A DNA stretch of 64,000 bases from Cercis canadensis (lineage: Eukaryota > Streptophyta > Magnoliopsida > Fabales > Fabaceae): the NCBI GenBank assembly GCA_003255065.1, contig QAOA01005858.1, positions 12,941 to 76,940 of the forward strand, written 5' to 3'. The notes under the pieces were generated by a model. That model ran no database searches, was not told the DNA's origin, and saw nothing but the letters and a program-made list of their open reading frames with translations. Positions 10,919 to 24,970 of this stretch are shown piece by piece (the first letter of the stretch is position 1; each line of letters begins with the position of its first letter). The position numbers and the translations under genes were made by a program.

Positions 10919-13605
10919 TTTGGCCTTAATCCTAAACCTTAATCTCTAAACACTAAACGTTAAACTGTATGCACTATACTCTAGACATTATATCCTAAAC
11001 CATAGATCTTAAATCCTAAACCTTAGACACAAACCCCCAAATCCTTGACCTTTAATTCTAAACCCTACCTCCTTAACCAGAAATTGTAGACCTTTTACCT
11101 AAATCCTTGATGCTTAACCCTAAAGCTTATACCCTATACCCTAAACTCAATCTTTAACTTTAAATCTTAAACCCTAAATACTAAACTCTAAACCTTAACC
11201 ATAAATTGTAATACATAATCCCTAAATCTTAGACCTTTAACTGTTATCCTTAAACCCTAGATGTTTAGTGCTACACCAAAAACCCTAGATCTTTAACTCT
11301 AAATCATACACCCTAGACCTTTAACCTAAACTATAAATCCTTAACTTTAATTTCAAAACCCTAAACTCTAAAGCCTTAACCCTAAATTTTAAACCACCTA
11401 GACCCTAATCTTAAAACATAAATCTTAGACCTTTAACTCAAAACACTTAACCCTAAACCCTAGTGCCACAATCCTAAACCCTAAGCACTAGACACAGTAC
11501 CTTAAAACTTAGTCCCTAAATCTTAAATTCTTAAATCTTAACCCGAAACCCTAGACCTTAAACCTTAAATACAAAACTCTAAATCCTAAACTCTTGACCC
11601 TCAAACTTAAAACCAAGATCCTAAACCTAAAATTCTAGACCCTAAACCTAGATCCTAGATGCTTACCTTAAACTCTTGACCTATAATCCTAAATCCTAGC
11701 CATAGATACTAAACCCTATATCATAGACTTTAGCCTTAGATCATAGACACTAAATCTTAGCGGCTTTACCTTAAACCCTAAATCCTAGAATATAGATCTT
11801 AAACCCTAGACATTATATCCAAACCCTAAATTATAAACATTAAACCCATGATCCAAAGCCCTTAACCAAAACCATAAATCCTAAACCCTAGACTCCAAAC
11901 CTTAAATCATAGTCTCTTAACCTAAACACTAAAACCTATTGCTTAAACTCAAGACTTGTAACCTTAAATCATAAACCCTTGTACTAAACCCTAAACCTTA
12001 GACCCTTAATCTTAAGCCCTAGTTTTTTAACCTTATTTCTTAAACCTTAAACCCTAAATTTAAACACTAAACTCTAAATCCTTAACCCATAATCTTGTAC
12101 ACTAAACTTTTAAACTTAAACTCTAAACCATAGACCTTATAACTTAAACCATAAACCCTACACCCTTGACCCTTAACCATAAATCTAGACCTTTAATCTA
12201 AACCCTAGATGCTTAACCCTAAATTTTAGATTCTTAACCCTACATCTTGAACCCTAAATCCTAGACCCTTAACGTCAATCTTAGATGTTTAACCTTAAAC
12301 CCTTATCTTTAAACCTTAGAACCAAAGCCCTAGACCTTTTAACCTAATTCATAAACCTTAGATGATGAACCCTAAGCTTTATACCTTAAACTTGTAACCT
12401 TAAATTCAAAACCCTAGACAATAAATCTAATATCTAAATCATAGACCCTAAACTCTAGACCTTTAACCTAATCTTAAACCCTAGATATTTAACCCTAATC
12501 CAACCTTACTGGCTTAACCTTAAACCCTTAATCCTAAACCCTAGATATTAAACATTAAATTTAAACTCTTGACCCTTAACCCTAAGCCTTATATCATAAG
12601 CCCTAATGCTTAGACCCTTAATGTAAATCCTAGAGCCTAAATCCTAAAGGCTAACCATTAACCTTAGGCCCTAAATGATACACCCTAGACACTAACCCAT
12701 TAAGCCTAGACCCTAAACCCTTAACTCGATGTTTAACATTAAAATTGAAACCCTAAACCCTAGACTCTAAACTCAATGTTTAGCACTAAACATGAAATGC
12801 TAAACCCTCAGTTATAGACACTAAACCTTAAACCCTAAATCCTATGGCCTATACTCTAAAACTAAGACCCTAAATCTTAAACTCTAAACCTTAAGTCCTA
12901 GAACTTAAGACACTAAACCATAAACCTTAGATAATTAATTAAACCTTAAGCCTTTAAAACTAAACCTTAAACCTTATACCCTAACCTTTAAACTCTAAAT
13001 CCTAAATCTTAAATCCTAAACCCTAAAACATAGACCTTTAATTGAAAACATAAACCCTTTACCCTAAATCCTATATCTTACATTCTTGACCCCTAACCTT
13101 AAATCCTAGACCCTTAACCCTAGAAACTAACCCTCAGACTCCTAACCCTAAAATCTAAATCATAAATCCTAGACACTAAACTTTTATTCCTAAACCCTAT
13201 AGCTTAAAACTTGAATCCTAAACCTTAAATCGTATGCCCTAAACTATAAACCCTACACCTTTAACCTAAACCCTAGGCCCTTTACCCTAATCCCTACACT
13301 CTTCATCCTTAAACCTAAATGCTAGATCCTAAGCCCTAAATCCTAGACCTTTAATGTAAACTCTAAGCCCTTAATCGTAGACACTAAACCCAAACCCAAA
13401 ACCTTAAACCCTAAATTATAAAACCTATATCATAAACCCTAGATACAACCATAAAAACTAAATCCTAGACCTTACAAAACTATATACCCTTTATCTAAAG
13501 ATGCTTAACACAAAACACTTGACCTAATACCCTAAACTCATGACCTTTAATTGTAAATCCTACACTCTAAATCATAATCTCAAAACTCTAAACCCTAGAC
13601 TCTTA

Positions 13606-14075
13606 ATATGAACCCTAGGCCTTTAATCCTAAATTCTAAACCCTAGATCCTTAACTCTAAACCATACACCCTAGACCCTTAACCTAAATTCTGGATGCTT
13701 AACTTTAATCCTAAAACCCTAGACTTTAGAGCCTTAACCCTAAATCTTAAACCACCTGGATCCTAAACCTTAAAACCTTAATCCTAGATCTTTTACCCTA
13801 AACCCTAAACCCTAGTACCACAATCCTAAACGTTAAAATAATATGAACCCTAGGCCTTTAATCCTAAATTCTAAACCCCAGATCTTTAACTCTAAACCAT
13901 AAACCTTAGACCCTTAACCTAAATTCTGGATACTTAACTTTAATCCTAAAACCCTAGACTTTAGAGCCTTAACCCTAAATCTTAAACAACCTGGATCCTA
14001 AACCTTAAAACCTTAATCCTAGATCCTTTACCCTAAACCCTAAACCCTAGTACCACAATCCTAAACGTTAAACTA
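13606..14075. repeat. Tandem duplication, 235-bp period
   Basis: 'atatgaaccctaggcctttaatcc' starts at 13606 and again at 13841; both copies run through 'ctggat...tttagagcc...agtaccacaatcctaaacgtta'. Divergence is slight, so the duplication is young. The corresponding region is missing from units 3 and 4, whose deletion junction falls at the end of the second copy. Confidence 0.85.
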
Positions 14076-17000
14076 CAAATTATAAACTTTAAGTCCTAGA
14101 CGCTATACCTTAAAACTTAGTTCCTAAATCCTAGAACCTTAACTTGAAATCCTAAACCCTAAATATAACCCTAAATCTTAAATTCTAAACTCTTGACCCT
14201 CAAACTTAAGACCAAGATCCTAAATCCAAAATCTTAGACCAAACCTAAATCTTAGATGCTTAACCTTAGATCCTGTACCTTAAAACTCTTGACCCATATA
14301 ATCCTAAATTTTAACCCTAGACAGTAAACGCTAAACTTTAAATCCTACACCTTATACTCTAAAACCAAGACCTTAAATATTAGATTCTAAATACTAAACC
14401 TTAATTTCTATAACTTAGATACTAGACCCTAGATACTAAACCTTAAACCTTAGATTGTTAATTAAACCCTAAGCCTTTAAACCCTAGACAAAACACCTTA
14501 AACTCTAGATCCTAACCTTTAAACTCTAAATCCTAAATCTTAGAATCTAAACCTTAGACCTTGAACCTTAAATCTTTGACCCCTCATCTTAGACCCTTAA
14601 TCCTAGACCCCTAACCCTAAAAAATAAATGCTAAATCATAGACCCTTAGCCCTAAAATCTAAACCCTAAACTCTAAATTATAAATTTAGTCAGTAAATCT
14701 TCATGCTAAACCCTATGCCTTAAAACTTGAACCCTAAATCTTAAATTTTATACCCAAAACTATGAACCTTACACCTTTTACCTAAACCTTAGGACTTTAA
14801 CCCTAATCCTTAGACCTTTCATCCTTCACACTAATTGCTAGATCCTAAGTCCTAAACCCTAGACCATTAACATAAAACCCAACCCTTTAACCGTAGATAC
14901 TAAAACCTAAATTGTAGACCTTAAACCACCTAAACTTGAAACACGAAACCATAAACCATAGACCTTACATCGTAAAATCTATACCAGTAACCCTAGAAAT
15001 TAAACCCTAAATTCTAAACACTTAACCTTAATCTTTAGACCCTAATAACCATTTAGCCTTAAACTAAACACTAGATGCTTAACCTTAACTCCTTGACTAT
15101 ATACCCTAAACTCTCGACCCTTAATCATAAATCTTAAACCCTAAAGTATAGTCTCTATACTCTAAATTCCTATACTCTTAACATGAACCCTAGCCTTTAA
15201 GCCTAGACCCTAAACCCTAAGCTCTATATTCTTAACCCTTAACCTTACACCTATGGCCCTTAACCTAAACTATAGATGCTTAACTTTAATCCCATAACCT
15301 TAAATCCTAGATCTTTAACCTTAAACCCTAAGCCACCTAGAACCTCAACCTCAACCTTAGATGCTTAACCTTAAACACTTAACCATAAACCCTAGAGGTA
15401 ATCCTAAACATTAAATTATAAACACTAAATCTTAAACCCTAAACATTATATCCTAAAATTTAGACTCTAAACCCTAAACTCTTGAACCTTAACCCAAAAT
15501 CTTATGCTTTAAACCTTAGATACTAGACCCTAAATAATAATCCGTAAACTCCAAACCCTTGACCTTCAAACTTAAAACCAAGATTCTAAAGCCAAAAGCC
15601 TAGACCCTAAACCTAAATCCTAAATGCTTAACCCTAGACCCTATACCTTAAACTCTTGAGCCATAATCCTAAATCCTAAAACCTAGACCCCATAGGCTTA
15701 AACCTAAACCTTAGACCCTAAACCCTTTATCCTAAGCTCTAAATCCTAGACCTTTAACCTAAATCTTGAACACTAAATCTTAGATCCTAAATCCTAGATC
15801 ATAGACCCTTAACCTAAACCCTAGAACCTACAACCTAAACTTAAGACTCATAACCCTAAGTCATAAACCCTAGGTACTAAACTTTAAGCTTTAAACCATA
15901 TATCGTAAACCCTAAATTATATATCCTAGACCCTTAACCTATTCCTAAGCCTTAATTGCTTAACCTCAATCCTTAATCCATAAACCTTAAACTATAGACT
16001 CCAACCTTAAATCTTACACCCTTGACCCTTAACCCTAAATTATATATGCTTAACCCTAATTTGTAACCTTAAACCCTAAATCCTAGACCCATAACCTCAA
16101 CCCTAGATGTTGAATCATAAACCCTTAACCCTAGAGCCATAACCTTAAATCTTAAACTATAAACCCTAAACTTTAAAAGCAAAGCCGTAATCCTTAAATT
16201 CTAAACCCTAAAACCTAAATCCAAAGCCTTAATCCTTAAACCCTAGATCCAAAGTCCTAAACTATATACCTTTAACCTATTCCCTAAATCTTAGATGTTG
16301 AACTATAGACCCTATACGTTAAATCCTAAAATCTAGATCCAAAGCCTTAATCCTTAAACCATAGATCCAAAACCCTAAATTATATACCTTTAACTTATTC
16401 CCTAAATCCTAGATGTTGAATCATAGACCCTATACCTTAAACTTATGACTTGTAACTTTAAATCTAAAACCCTAGGCAATAAACCCAAAATCCTACTAAA
16501 CCCTAGATCCTTAACCTAATTTGAAGCCTTAGATGGTTAACACTAATTCATAAACCTTAAACCCTAAACCCTAATGACTGAACCTTAACTCCTTCACTCT
16601 AAATCATAGATAATAAACCCAAAACTATAGATCATAAGCCCTAACACTTAGGCCCTTAACTTAAACTCTTAACCTTTAACCTTCATAACTAAACCTTAGA
16701 CACTAAACCTTAAATTAGAGACTCTTAACCATAAACCCTAAACTCATGACCACTCACCCTTGGCCCTAAACTATACACCTTAGATGTTAAACCCTAAAGC
16801 TTTAAGCTCTTAAACCTAAACATTAAACCCTAAACTTTTGATGTTTAACACTAAAAACAAAACCCTAAACCCTTGACACTTAACATCAAACAAGAAGCCA
16901 TAATCCCTTGAGTTTTAACCTTAACACTAAACCTAAACCTTTAACCTTAATCTGTAAATCATAAATATTAGACCCTTAATACTAAATTCTACACCCTTGA

Positions 17001-19012
17001 CCCTTAAGACTTAGGCCCTAAACCCTTAACCCTAAACCTTAAATTGAAGGCCCTCAATCTTAAACCTTAGATCCTTAACCTAAATTCTAGATACTTAACC
17101 CTAAACCCTAGACCTTAAACCCTTAAGCCTAATCACAAAACCTAAACTCTTGAGACATAAACTCTAGATGCTTAACCCTAATTCCTAAATCCTAAATCCT
17201 AAACCTTAGAGTCTTAACACTAAATATTAGACCCTAAATCATAAATCCTAGACCCTTAAGTTCAATCATAGATGCTTAACCCTAATACTTAAATCCTAAA
17301 CTCTAGAGTCATAACCCTAAATTCTAAATTTAAATCCTAAACCCTAGACCTAAAACCTACACCCTAAACTCTTAATACTATACCCTTAATTCTAAACCCT
17401 AAATACTAAACTCTAAACCTTAAATCTTAAAACTTAGACCTTAAACCCTAATCCCCAAAAATGACCTTAAATCCCAAACCTTTGACTCTCAACCTTGAAA
17501 CCTAGATCATAAACTTGAAACCTAAAACCCCTCAACCTAAACCTTATATGTTTAACCTTAGACCCTATTTCTTAAACTCAAGACCTGGAGTCCTAAATCC
17601 TAAACACAAGGCCCTAATCCTTAAACCTTTAACCTAATCTTTATGGCAATAGATACTTACCCTACCCTTAACCTTAACCCTAGTTGTTTAACCTTAACTT
17701 CTAAATGTTAAACCCTAAATCTAGAGCCTTAACCCTAAAACCTAAATCCTAGACCTTTAACCTAAACTCTAGATGCTTAATCCTAATCCTTAAACCCTAA
17801 ATCCTAGATCTTTAACCTTAAATCATAAACCTTAAACCTTAGACCTTTAACCTCAGCCCTAATTACTTAACCTTAATTCTTAACCCTAAATCTTAAACTT
17901 TTAAGCCGTAACCTTAAACCTTAAACTCTAAATCTAGAGACTTCACCTTATAGCCTAAACACTAGACCTTTAACATTAACTCTAAATTCTTATCCCTAAT
18001 CCCTAAATCATAAAGCATAAACCCTAGAACTTTAATCCTAGACCCTTAAGCTCAACAGTAGATGCTTATCCCTAACAACTAAACTCTAAACCGAACCTTA
18101 AACTATAATCCTTAAACCTTAAATTGTATACCCTAAAAAAACTCTAGCTACTAAACCTTAAATCTTAGACCTTAAACTCTCAAATTAGATCCTAAATCTT
18201 AAACCTTAGACCATAAATCCTAAATCTTACACCCTAAACACAAAAGCCTAATTCGTAAAGTCTTAACCTTAAACCTCAAACAATAGACCCTTAACTCTAA
18301 AACCAAGACCTTAAAATCAAAACCTAAAATTAAACTTTAAACCTTAAATTGTAGACCCTAAACCTAAACCCTATGCCTTTAACCTTGACCCTGGACCTTA
18401 TACCCATAACCTAATCCTAATCCCTAGTTGCTTAACCCTAATCTCTAAACCTTAAAAACTAGAGCCTTAACTTAAAACCATAGACCCTAAATATTAAATT
18501 TTAGACATTTAACCTTAAATTTGATTCCTCAAACCCTTGACTTGAATATCTAAATCTTAAACACTATTGGCTTAACCCTAAACCCTAAACTTTAGGCCTT
18601 ACACCCTTAACCTAAACCTTAGATACTTAACCATATTCTCTAAATCCTAAACCCTAAACCTTAAACCCTAGCCTCAACTATAAATGCTTAACTTTAATTA
18701 CTAAACCCTAAATTCTAAATCGTAAACTTTAGACTCTAAACCTTAAATCCTAGATCCTTAACCTAAAAACCTAAAACTTAAACCCTTAACCTAAATTCTA
18801 GATGCTTAACCTTAATCATTAAACTCAAAACCTTAGAGCCTTAGCCCTAAACCCTAGGCTCTTAAACTAAACCCTAGAGCTATAATCCTTAACCCTAAAT
18901 CATAAAATGTCAACCTTAGACAATGAACCATTTACCACATACTCTAAACTGTAGATCATTAATCTTAAACCCTAGACCCTTGACTTGTAAATCTTTGCAA
19001 GAATCCCTAAAT

Positions 19013-19382
19013 CATAATTTTACAAAACGTAATCTTGATTGGTAATGTGATCATATAAATATTTTGATTGTTGTTCAAGTAATTATTATAATTATTTGAT
19101 TTTAAGGTTACGCATTGGTTAAATATGAGAATTTCGATGATTCTCAAAATGCAATAGAAGCCTTGAATGGATATGATCTTCTTACACAAATTACTAATGT
19201 TGTTTGGGCTTTCAGCCAAATGAGCATAAGGTATTTTTCTACACCAAAAAATGGAAAAAACTTTTTGTAGATTCTAATTTTCTTGTATAAACATCAAAGT
19301 TAATTTTCAAAAATAGCATTTTCTAGCTGTATTTCAAAACATGTGCTTCTAATTTTATCTCCGTGATGTGATTGTAGCTACC
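19013..19382 (+). pseudogene. Y14/RBM8A exon fragment, copy I-2
   Basis: Almost base-for-base the same as 4862-5231. The exon homology begins at 19106 and is open through GYALVKYENF to WAFSQ, with the acceptor-like and AAG|GTATTT donor-like ends kept. It lies 14151 bp from copy I-1, which sets the HOR period. Confidence 0.75.
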
Positions 19383-22300
19383 ATCTTAACCTTAACCCTA
19401 TATGCTTAACCTTTATTTTTAAACCCTAACCTTATAGCCTTAAGCCTAAATCCTGAATTGTAAATCTTATCGTAAACTTTAAAGCCTCCTTAAACTATAG
19501 AGCCTTAACCTTAAACCTTAATTTCTAGACATAAACCTTAAATCATAAACCCTAGACACAAATCCTTAAACCCTTGTCCTTTAATTCTAAACACTACATC
19601 CTAAACCCAAAGCCCTATACCCTTCACCTAAATCCTAGATGCTTAACCTTAAACCCTAGACCCTATACCCTAAACTTATGACCCTTAATCATAAATTCTA
19701 AAATCAACACTAACCTTAAACCATAAATTGTAGTACCTAATCCCTAAACCCTAGACCCTTAACCTTTATCCTGAAACCTTATATGCTTAGCACAAAATTG
19801 TAAACCATAGCCTTAACCCTAAACCTTAAACTCTAGTCCCTTAAGCTTAACTCTAGATGCTTAACCTTAGTCCTAAAACTCTAAATCTTGAACCCTAAAG
19901 TTATAATGCTATAACCTAATATGTAAACAATAAACGTTAGACCATAAACCCTAACCCCAAGATCGTAAACCTTAAACCCTAGATCCATAAACATAAATCT
20001 TAAACCCTAGACCTTAATCCCTATACTAAAAAATCTAGGCCCTAAAACCAAAACCCCAGATACTAAACCCAAAACTATAAGCCCTTAACCTTAGACTCTA
20101 AACCCTAAACCCTAAACCCTAGACCCTTAATGTTATACATAAAATCCTAAATGCTAAACTCTTAAACCCTAACCTTAAAACCTATATCCTAAACTCGAAA
20201 CCCTAGACCCTTAACCTAAACCCTATAACTTAAAATCATGACTTAAAATGTTAAATCCTTAACCATAGACTCTAAACCTAGACCATAAACCTTAAACCTT
20301 CAAAAGTAAACCCTAGACCCTTAACTATAAACCCTATGCCCTTGATCCTTAACCTTAAACCCTAGATGGTTAGCACTAATCCCTAAACCATAAACCTTAA
20401 ACCCTTAACCAAAATCCTAGATGCTTAACCTTAATCCTAAAACTCTAATACCTAACCCCTAGAGCCATAACCTTAAACATGAAATACTAAAATGTAAATC
20501 GTAAATCATAGATCTTAGACATAATAGCTAAACCTTAAAACCTGGACCGTAATTCCTAAACCTAGATACTAAACTTTAAATCCTAGGCCCTTAACCTAGA
20601 TTGTAAATCTTAAACTCTTGATGCTTAACCCTCAATCCTAATACCTAGATCTTAAACATAAAACGCTAAACCTTAACGTAAATCATAGGTACTTAACCTT
20701 AATCCCAAAAGCCTAAACCTTAAACCTAAGAGTGATAACTCTAAAACCTAACCCTAAATCATAAACGCTAGACCTTAAATCCAAAAGTCTCAACCCAAAA
20801 CCTTAATCCCTAAAACCTAGGCCCTAAAATCTAAACCTTAAACTCTAGACCCTATATCCTAGCACTAAATCTTGAACCCTAGACACTAAAGCTTAAATCC
20901 TAAACCTTAGACCCTTACCCCTAAACCCTACACCCTTGATCCCTAACCTTAAGCCATATAACCATAACCTAAAGCCTAGATGCATAGCAATAATTCACCC
21001 TAGAGTTTTAATCCTAAACCCTAGACTTTAAATCTTAAACCATAAACCCTAGACCTTTAACCTTAACCTTAGATAATCCTTAAACCCTAAACTCTACAAT
21101 CTTAATCATGAATCCTAAACCCTAGATGATAAATCATAAACCCTAGACATAACCTTAAACCTAACACCCTAAAGTCTAAACCCTTGACCTTTAATCCTAA
21201 AACTTAGATCCTTAACTCAAAACCCTAGACCTTCAACCTAAACTCTAGATGCTTAACCTTAATTCTTAAATTGTAAACCCTAAAGCCTTAACCCTAAACC
21301 CTAGACCCCTAAGCTCAACCGTAGATGCTTATCCCTAATACCTAAACCTTAAACCGTTGAGTCGTAACCTTAAACCCTAAATTATAAACCCTAAATCATA
21401 AACCCTAAAGCCTAGACCCTTAAAATATACTATAGATGCATATCACTAGATTCTATATCTTAAATTGATGACCCATAACCCTAAATTCAAAAACCTAAAC
21501 AATAAACCCTAAATCTTAAATCATAGTCCCTAAACCTTAAATCATACACTCTAAACCCATAACTTAATTCGTAGACACTAAATGCTAGTGCCTTAACTTG
21601 AAACCCTAGACCTTTAACTTAAACTCTAGATGCTTAACTTAAACCTTAAACCTTATACATTAAATTCATGACTTGTAACCCTAGATCATAAATGCTAAAC
21701 CATAGACCTTTAACCCTAAATCCTTGATCTTTAACCTCAAACATGAAACCTTAAAACCTACATCCAAAACCTAAAACCCTAAACTCAACCTAAATTGTAG
21801 ATGCTTAACACTGAACTGTAAACCCTAAATCATAGAATTTAACCCCGGGCCTTAAATCTTAAATGATAAATAATAGACTATAAACCTAAACCTTAAATTC
21901 TAAATGCTTAATCCTTAACCATAAGCCCCAAATTCTAAACTATAGACCTTTATCCCTAAACCCTATACTCATAATCCTAGACCTTAAATTCTACAAACAA
22001 AATATTAAACCCTAAGCTTTTGACCCTTCACCCTAAACATAAAACCTATAACCATTGACCCCTAACCTTAAACATCAAACCCTAAACCTTCAACATTGAA
22101 CCCTAAATAAGAAGCCTATACGTTTAACATAAATCCTAGATGCTAAATCTTAAACCTCAGACCCTATATACTAAGTCCTATATCATGAACCCTAAACCCT
22201 AAAGCATAGATCCTAAATCTTAAACTATAAATCTTAGACCCTTAGCCAAAATTTAACCCTAGATCCTTAACATGAATACCTAAATACTAAACCCTCAACT

Positions 22301-22767
22301 CTTAACACTAAAGCCTAATCTGTAAAGTGTTAATCTTAAACCTTTTAGACCCTTAACTCTAAATCATAGACCCTAAAACCAAAACCTAAACCCTAAATCA
22401 TCAACCTCAAACCTAAACTCTATATTTTAACCTAAACCCTATGCCCTTATACCCATAACCTAATCTTAAGCCTTAGTTAATTAACCCTAATTCCTAAACT
22501 CTAAACATAGAGCTGTAACCCTAAACTATAGACCCTAAATACTAAAGAGTAAAATCCCTTTTTGGTCCTTGAAAGATTGCTTCAGTGACACTTTAGTCCT
22601 CCAATCATTTTTACTGACACTTTAGTCCCTGAAAGATCATTTTGTCAGCCATTTTAGTCATCTGCTAGGGTCTGTTAGTGGGACTTAACAGAAAATGTCA
22701 TGTGGCATGTTAAGTGCTGACGTGTCCGTTATGTGCTGATGTGGCACATTAAAAAAATTTTAAAAAA

Positions 22768-23153
22768 TCCCTCTTATATCTTTTCTCTCTCTCTCTCTTC
22801 CCCCTCTCTCCTTCCCACTCTTATCTCTCTCTCATTTTCATCTCTCTCTCTCCTCCATCTCCGTCTCACTCTCATCTTTCTTTCTCTCCACCATCTCCCT
22901 CTCACTCTCATCTCTCTCTCCTCCATCTCCCTCTCACTCTTATCTCTTTTTCTCTTTGCCATCTCCCTTTCATTGTCATCTCTCTCTCTCCTCTCTCTCT
23001 TATCTCTCTTTTTCTCTGCCATCTCTCTCTCTCTCCTCCATCTTTGTCTCACTCTTATATCTCTTTCTGTCCACCATCTCCCTCTCACTCTCATCTCTTT
23101 CTCTTCGCCATATCTCCCTCTCACTCTCATATCTCTTTCTCTCTCTCCGCCAT
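22768..23153 (+). repeat. Homopyrimidine tract in MULE copy 2
   Basis: CT-rich minisatellite of about 385 bp, same unit as in copy 1 but with fewer repeats. Open frames across it on both strands are low-complexity and not genes. Confidence 0.87.
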
Positions 23154-23391
23154 CCTCATACCTATTAGCTGAGTACTCTCCCCCTTGGGTGGACTTAGTC
23201 TATGAACTTAGCACATGATGAGATCTTCTTGGCTTAGGAGAACGTGAAGGGTGACTGGTGCATGGTGAAAATGAAGGGGTACATGTAACTGAGTCAACTT
23301 GGTGATGAAGAAAAAGGGTATATGTAACTTATACCGAGTCAACTCGGTGAAGAGGTACTTGGGCATGCACTCCACGTGAAGAGTGACATTT

Positions 23392-23708
23392 ACATTATCA
23401 ACCTCAGTAAAACATAGGAAAAGCTTCAGTACAGCCAGGCCTTATGGTCAGAGAGTTGTTCTTAAGTTTGCTCAGTACACTGGCGCCTATGCAATTGCAG
23501 GAAGGCACACTCCTTACTGTATTTATTTGATTGCAGCCCATTAAGGAAGTTGCTCTTGGAAATATACCAACTATTGCTTTCTGTGACACTGATTCTCCAA
23601 TGCGTTATGTTGACATTGTCATTCTTGCCAACAATAAGGGAAAACTACAAAGGACTTGAGGAGGCCAAGCAACAAGAGGAAGATGAAGCACTTGTTGCCC
23701 CTGAGTAA
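23392..23708 (+). pseudogene. Captured 40S ribosomal protein SA fragments, MULE copy 2
   Basis: Same four pieces as in copy 1: IYIINL-GKT with TAG at the Trp position; [47 protein letters not shown] and RYVDI; EEAKQQEEDEALVAPE then TAA at 23706. The third piece keeps the family residues [11 protein letters not shown] that copy 1 has lost. Frames are broken between pieces. A 61-residue open frame on the opposite strand is its shadow. Confidence 0.88.
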
Positions 23709-24370
23709 TTGCACTATGATTGCTAGCTCACAACTGGAACAAGTTTGGCTAGTCTTTCTCTCACCTAAGTTGAAGCGAGAAAGGTGTAGAGGAGACGGGG
23801 AAGAGAGAGCAGAGAGAGAGAGAAATGAGAGAGGAGGGATTTTTAAAATTTTTTTTTAATGTGCCACATCAGCACATAACGGACACGTCAGCACTTAACG
23901 TGCCACATGACATTTTCTGTTAAGTCCCACTAACAAACCCTAGCGGAGGACTAAAATGGTGGACATAATGATCTTTCAGGGACTAAAGTGTCGATAAAAA
24001 TAATTGTAGGACTAAAGTGTCACCGAAGCAATCTTTTGAAGGACCAAAAAGGGGTTTTACTCAATACTAAACTCTAGATGTTTAACCTTAAATTTAATTC
24101 CCTAAACCTTAAACTATGGACCCTTAAACTAAATCTCTAAACCCTATTGCCTTGGCCCTTAACCTTAAATTTTGAACCCTAAATCCTAAACCTTAGGCCC
24201 TAAAGCCTTAATCTAAACCTTAGATACTTAACCATAATCCTTAACCCTAGATCCTTGACCCTAAACCTTAAACTTTAGCCTCAATTATAAATGCTGAACC
24301 CTAATTCTAAATCTTAAATCTTAAACTTTAAACTCTAAACCTTAAATCATAGAGCATTAACCAAAAAACC

Positions 24371-24466
24371 TAAACCCTTAACCTAAACTCTAGATGCTTA
24401 ATCCTAATCACAAAAATCTAAACCCTTAACCTAAACTCTAGATGCTTAATCCTAATTATTAAACCC
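24371..24466. repeat. Tandem duplication, 48-bp period
   Basis: 'taaacccttaacctaaactc tagatgcttaatcctaa' (split here for length) occurs at 24371 and 24419. Units 1, 5 and 6 have a single copy, so it is private to unit 2. Confidence 0.85.
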
Positions 24467-24677
24467 TAAACTTTAGAGCCTTAACATTAAACCCTAAATC
24501 CTAAGTTCTAAGCTTAACCTTAGAGCTACAATCCTAAACCCTACTTTATAAAATGTCAACCCTAAACCATTGATCTTATACCCTAAACCCTAGACCCTTA
24601 ATACTAAACTCTAAGCCATTGACCCATGACCTTAAACCCTAGATGCTTAAGACTAATCCCTAAACTAAAATTTAGAT

Positions 24678-24970
24678 AGTCTAGTCTTTATTAGTAACTT
24701 GATCATATAAATATTTTGATTGATGTTCAAGTAATTACTATAATTATTTGATTTTAAGGTTGTGCATTGATTGAATAGGAGAATTTTGATAATTCTCAAA
24801 ATTCAATAGAGGCATTGAATGGAACCTACCTTTTGCAAACTACCAATGTTAGTTGGGCTTTTAGCCAATCAAAAAGAGATCAAAGTTGATTTTCAAAAAT
24901 TGTATTTTTTTAGCTGTATTTCAAAACACTTGCTTTTAATTTGATTCCACGATGTGATTGTAGCTACCAC
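24678..24970 (+). pseudogene. Y14/RBM8A exon fragment, copy II-2 (nonsense)
   Basis: Homology starts at 24758: GCALIE, then TAG where Y14 has Tyr, then ENFDNSQNSIEALNG-like codons and SWAFSQ. The stop is shared with copies at 49623 and 61110 but not with 10706. Confidence 0.72.

Larger units (their letters stand above)
1..14857. repeat. Telomere-like higher-order repeat, unit 1
   Basis: Degenerate CCCTAAA-type words fill the unit, always C-rich on the + strand. The unit runs from the landmark 'cctagaccattaacataaaa' at 1 to its next occurrence at 14858. It contains a four-copy 243-bp expansion, Y14 exon I, a full Pack-MULE, Y14 exon II and a tail from about 11280 to 14857 that differs from unit 2. 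Without the three extra 243-bp copies its length matches the ~14.15-kb spacing between Y14-I copies. Outside the inserts I see no genes: stops occur in all frames every few codons. Subtelomeric or interstitial location cannot be decided from the window. Confidence 0.9.
22547..24062 (+). mobile_element. Pack-MULE carrying ribosomal protein SA fragments, copy 2
   Basis: 1516 bp, same termini and same 9-bp flanks ('aatactaaa' at 22538 and 24063) as copy 1. It contains a shorter C/T tract (22768-23153) and the RPSA pieces. It holds the same site in the HOR, so it was copied with the satellite rather than newly inserted. The G-box-like CACGTGGC in the left TIR is changed to CATGTGGC here. Confidence 0.88.

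Noticed and set aside
23656-23859. A 67-codon + frame starting MRRPSNKRK, and a similar one at 48571
   Set aside because: Frame-shifted reading of the RPSA C-terminal piece running into the right TIR; the correct frame gives EEAKQQEEDEA.
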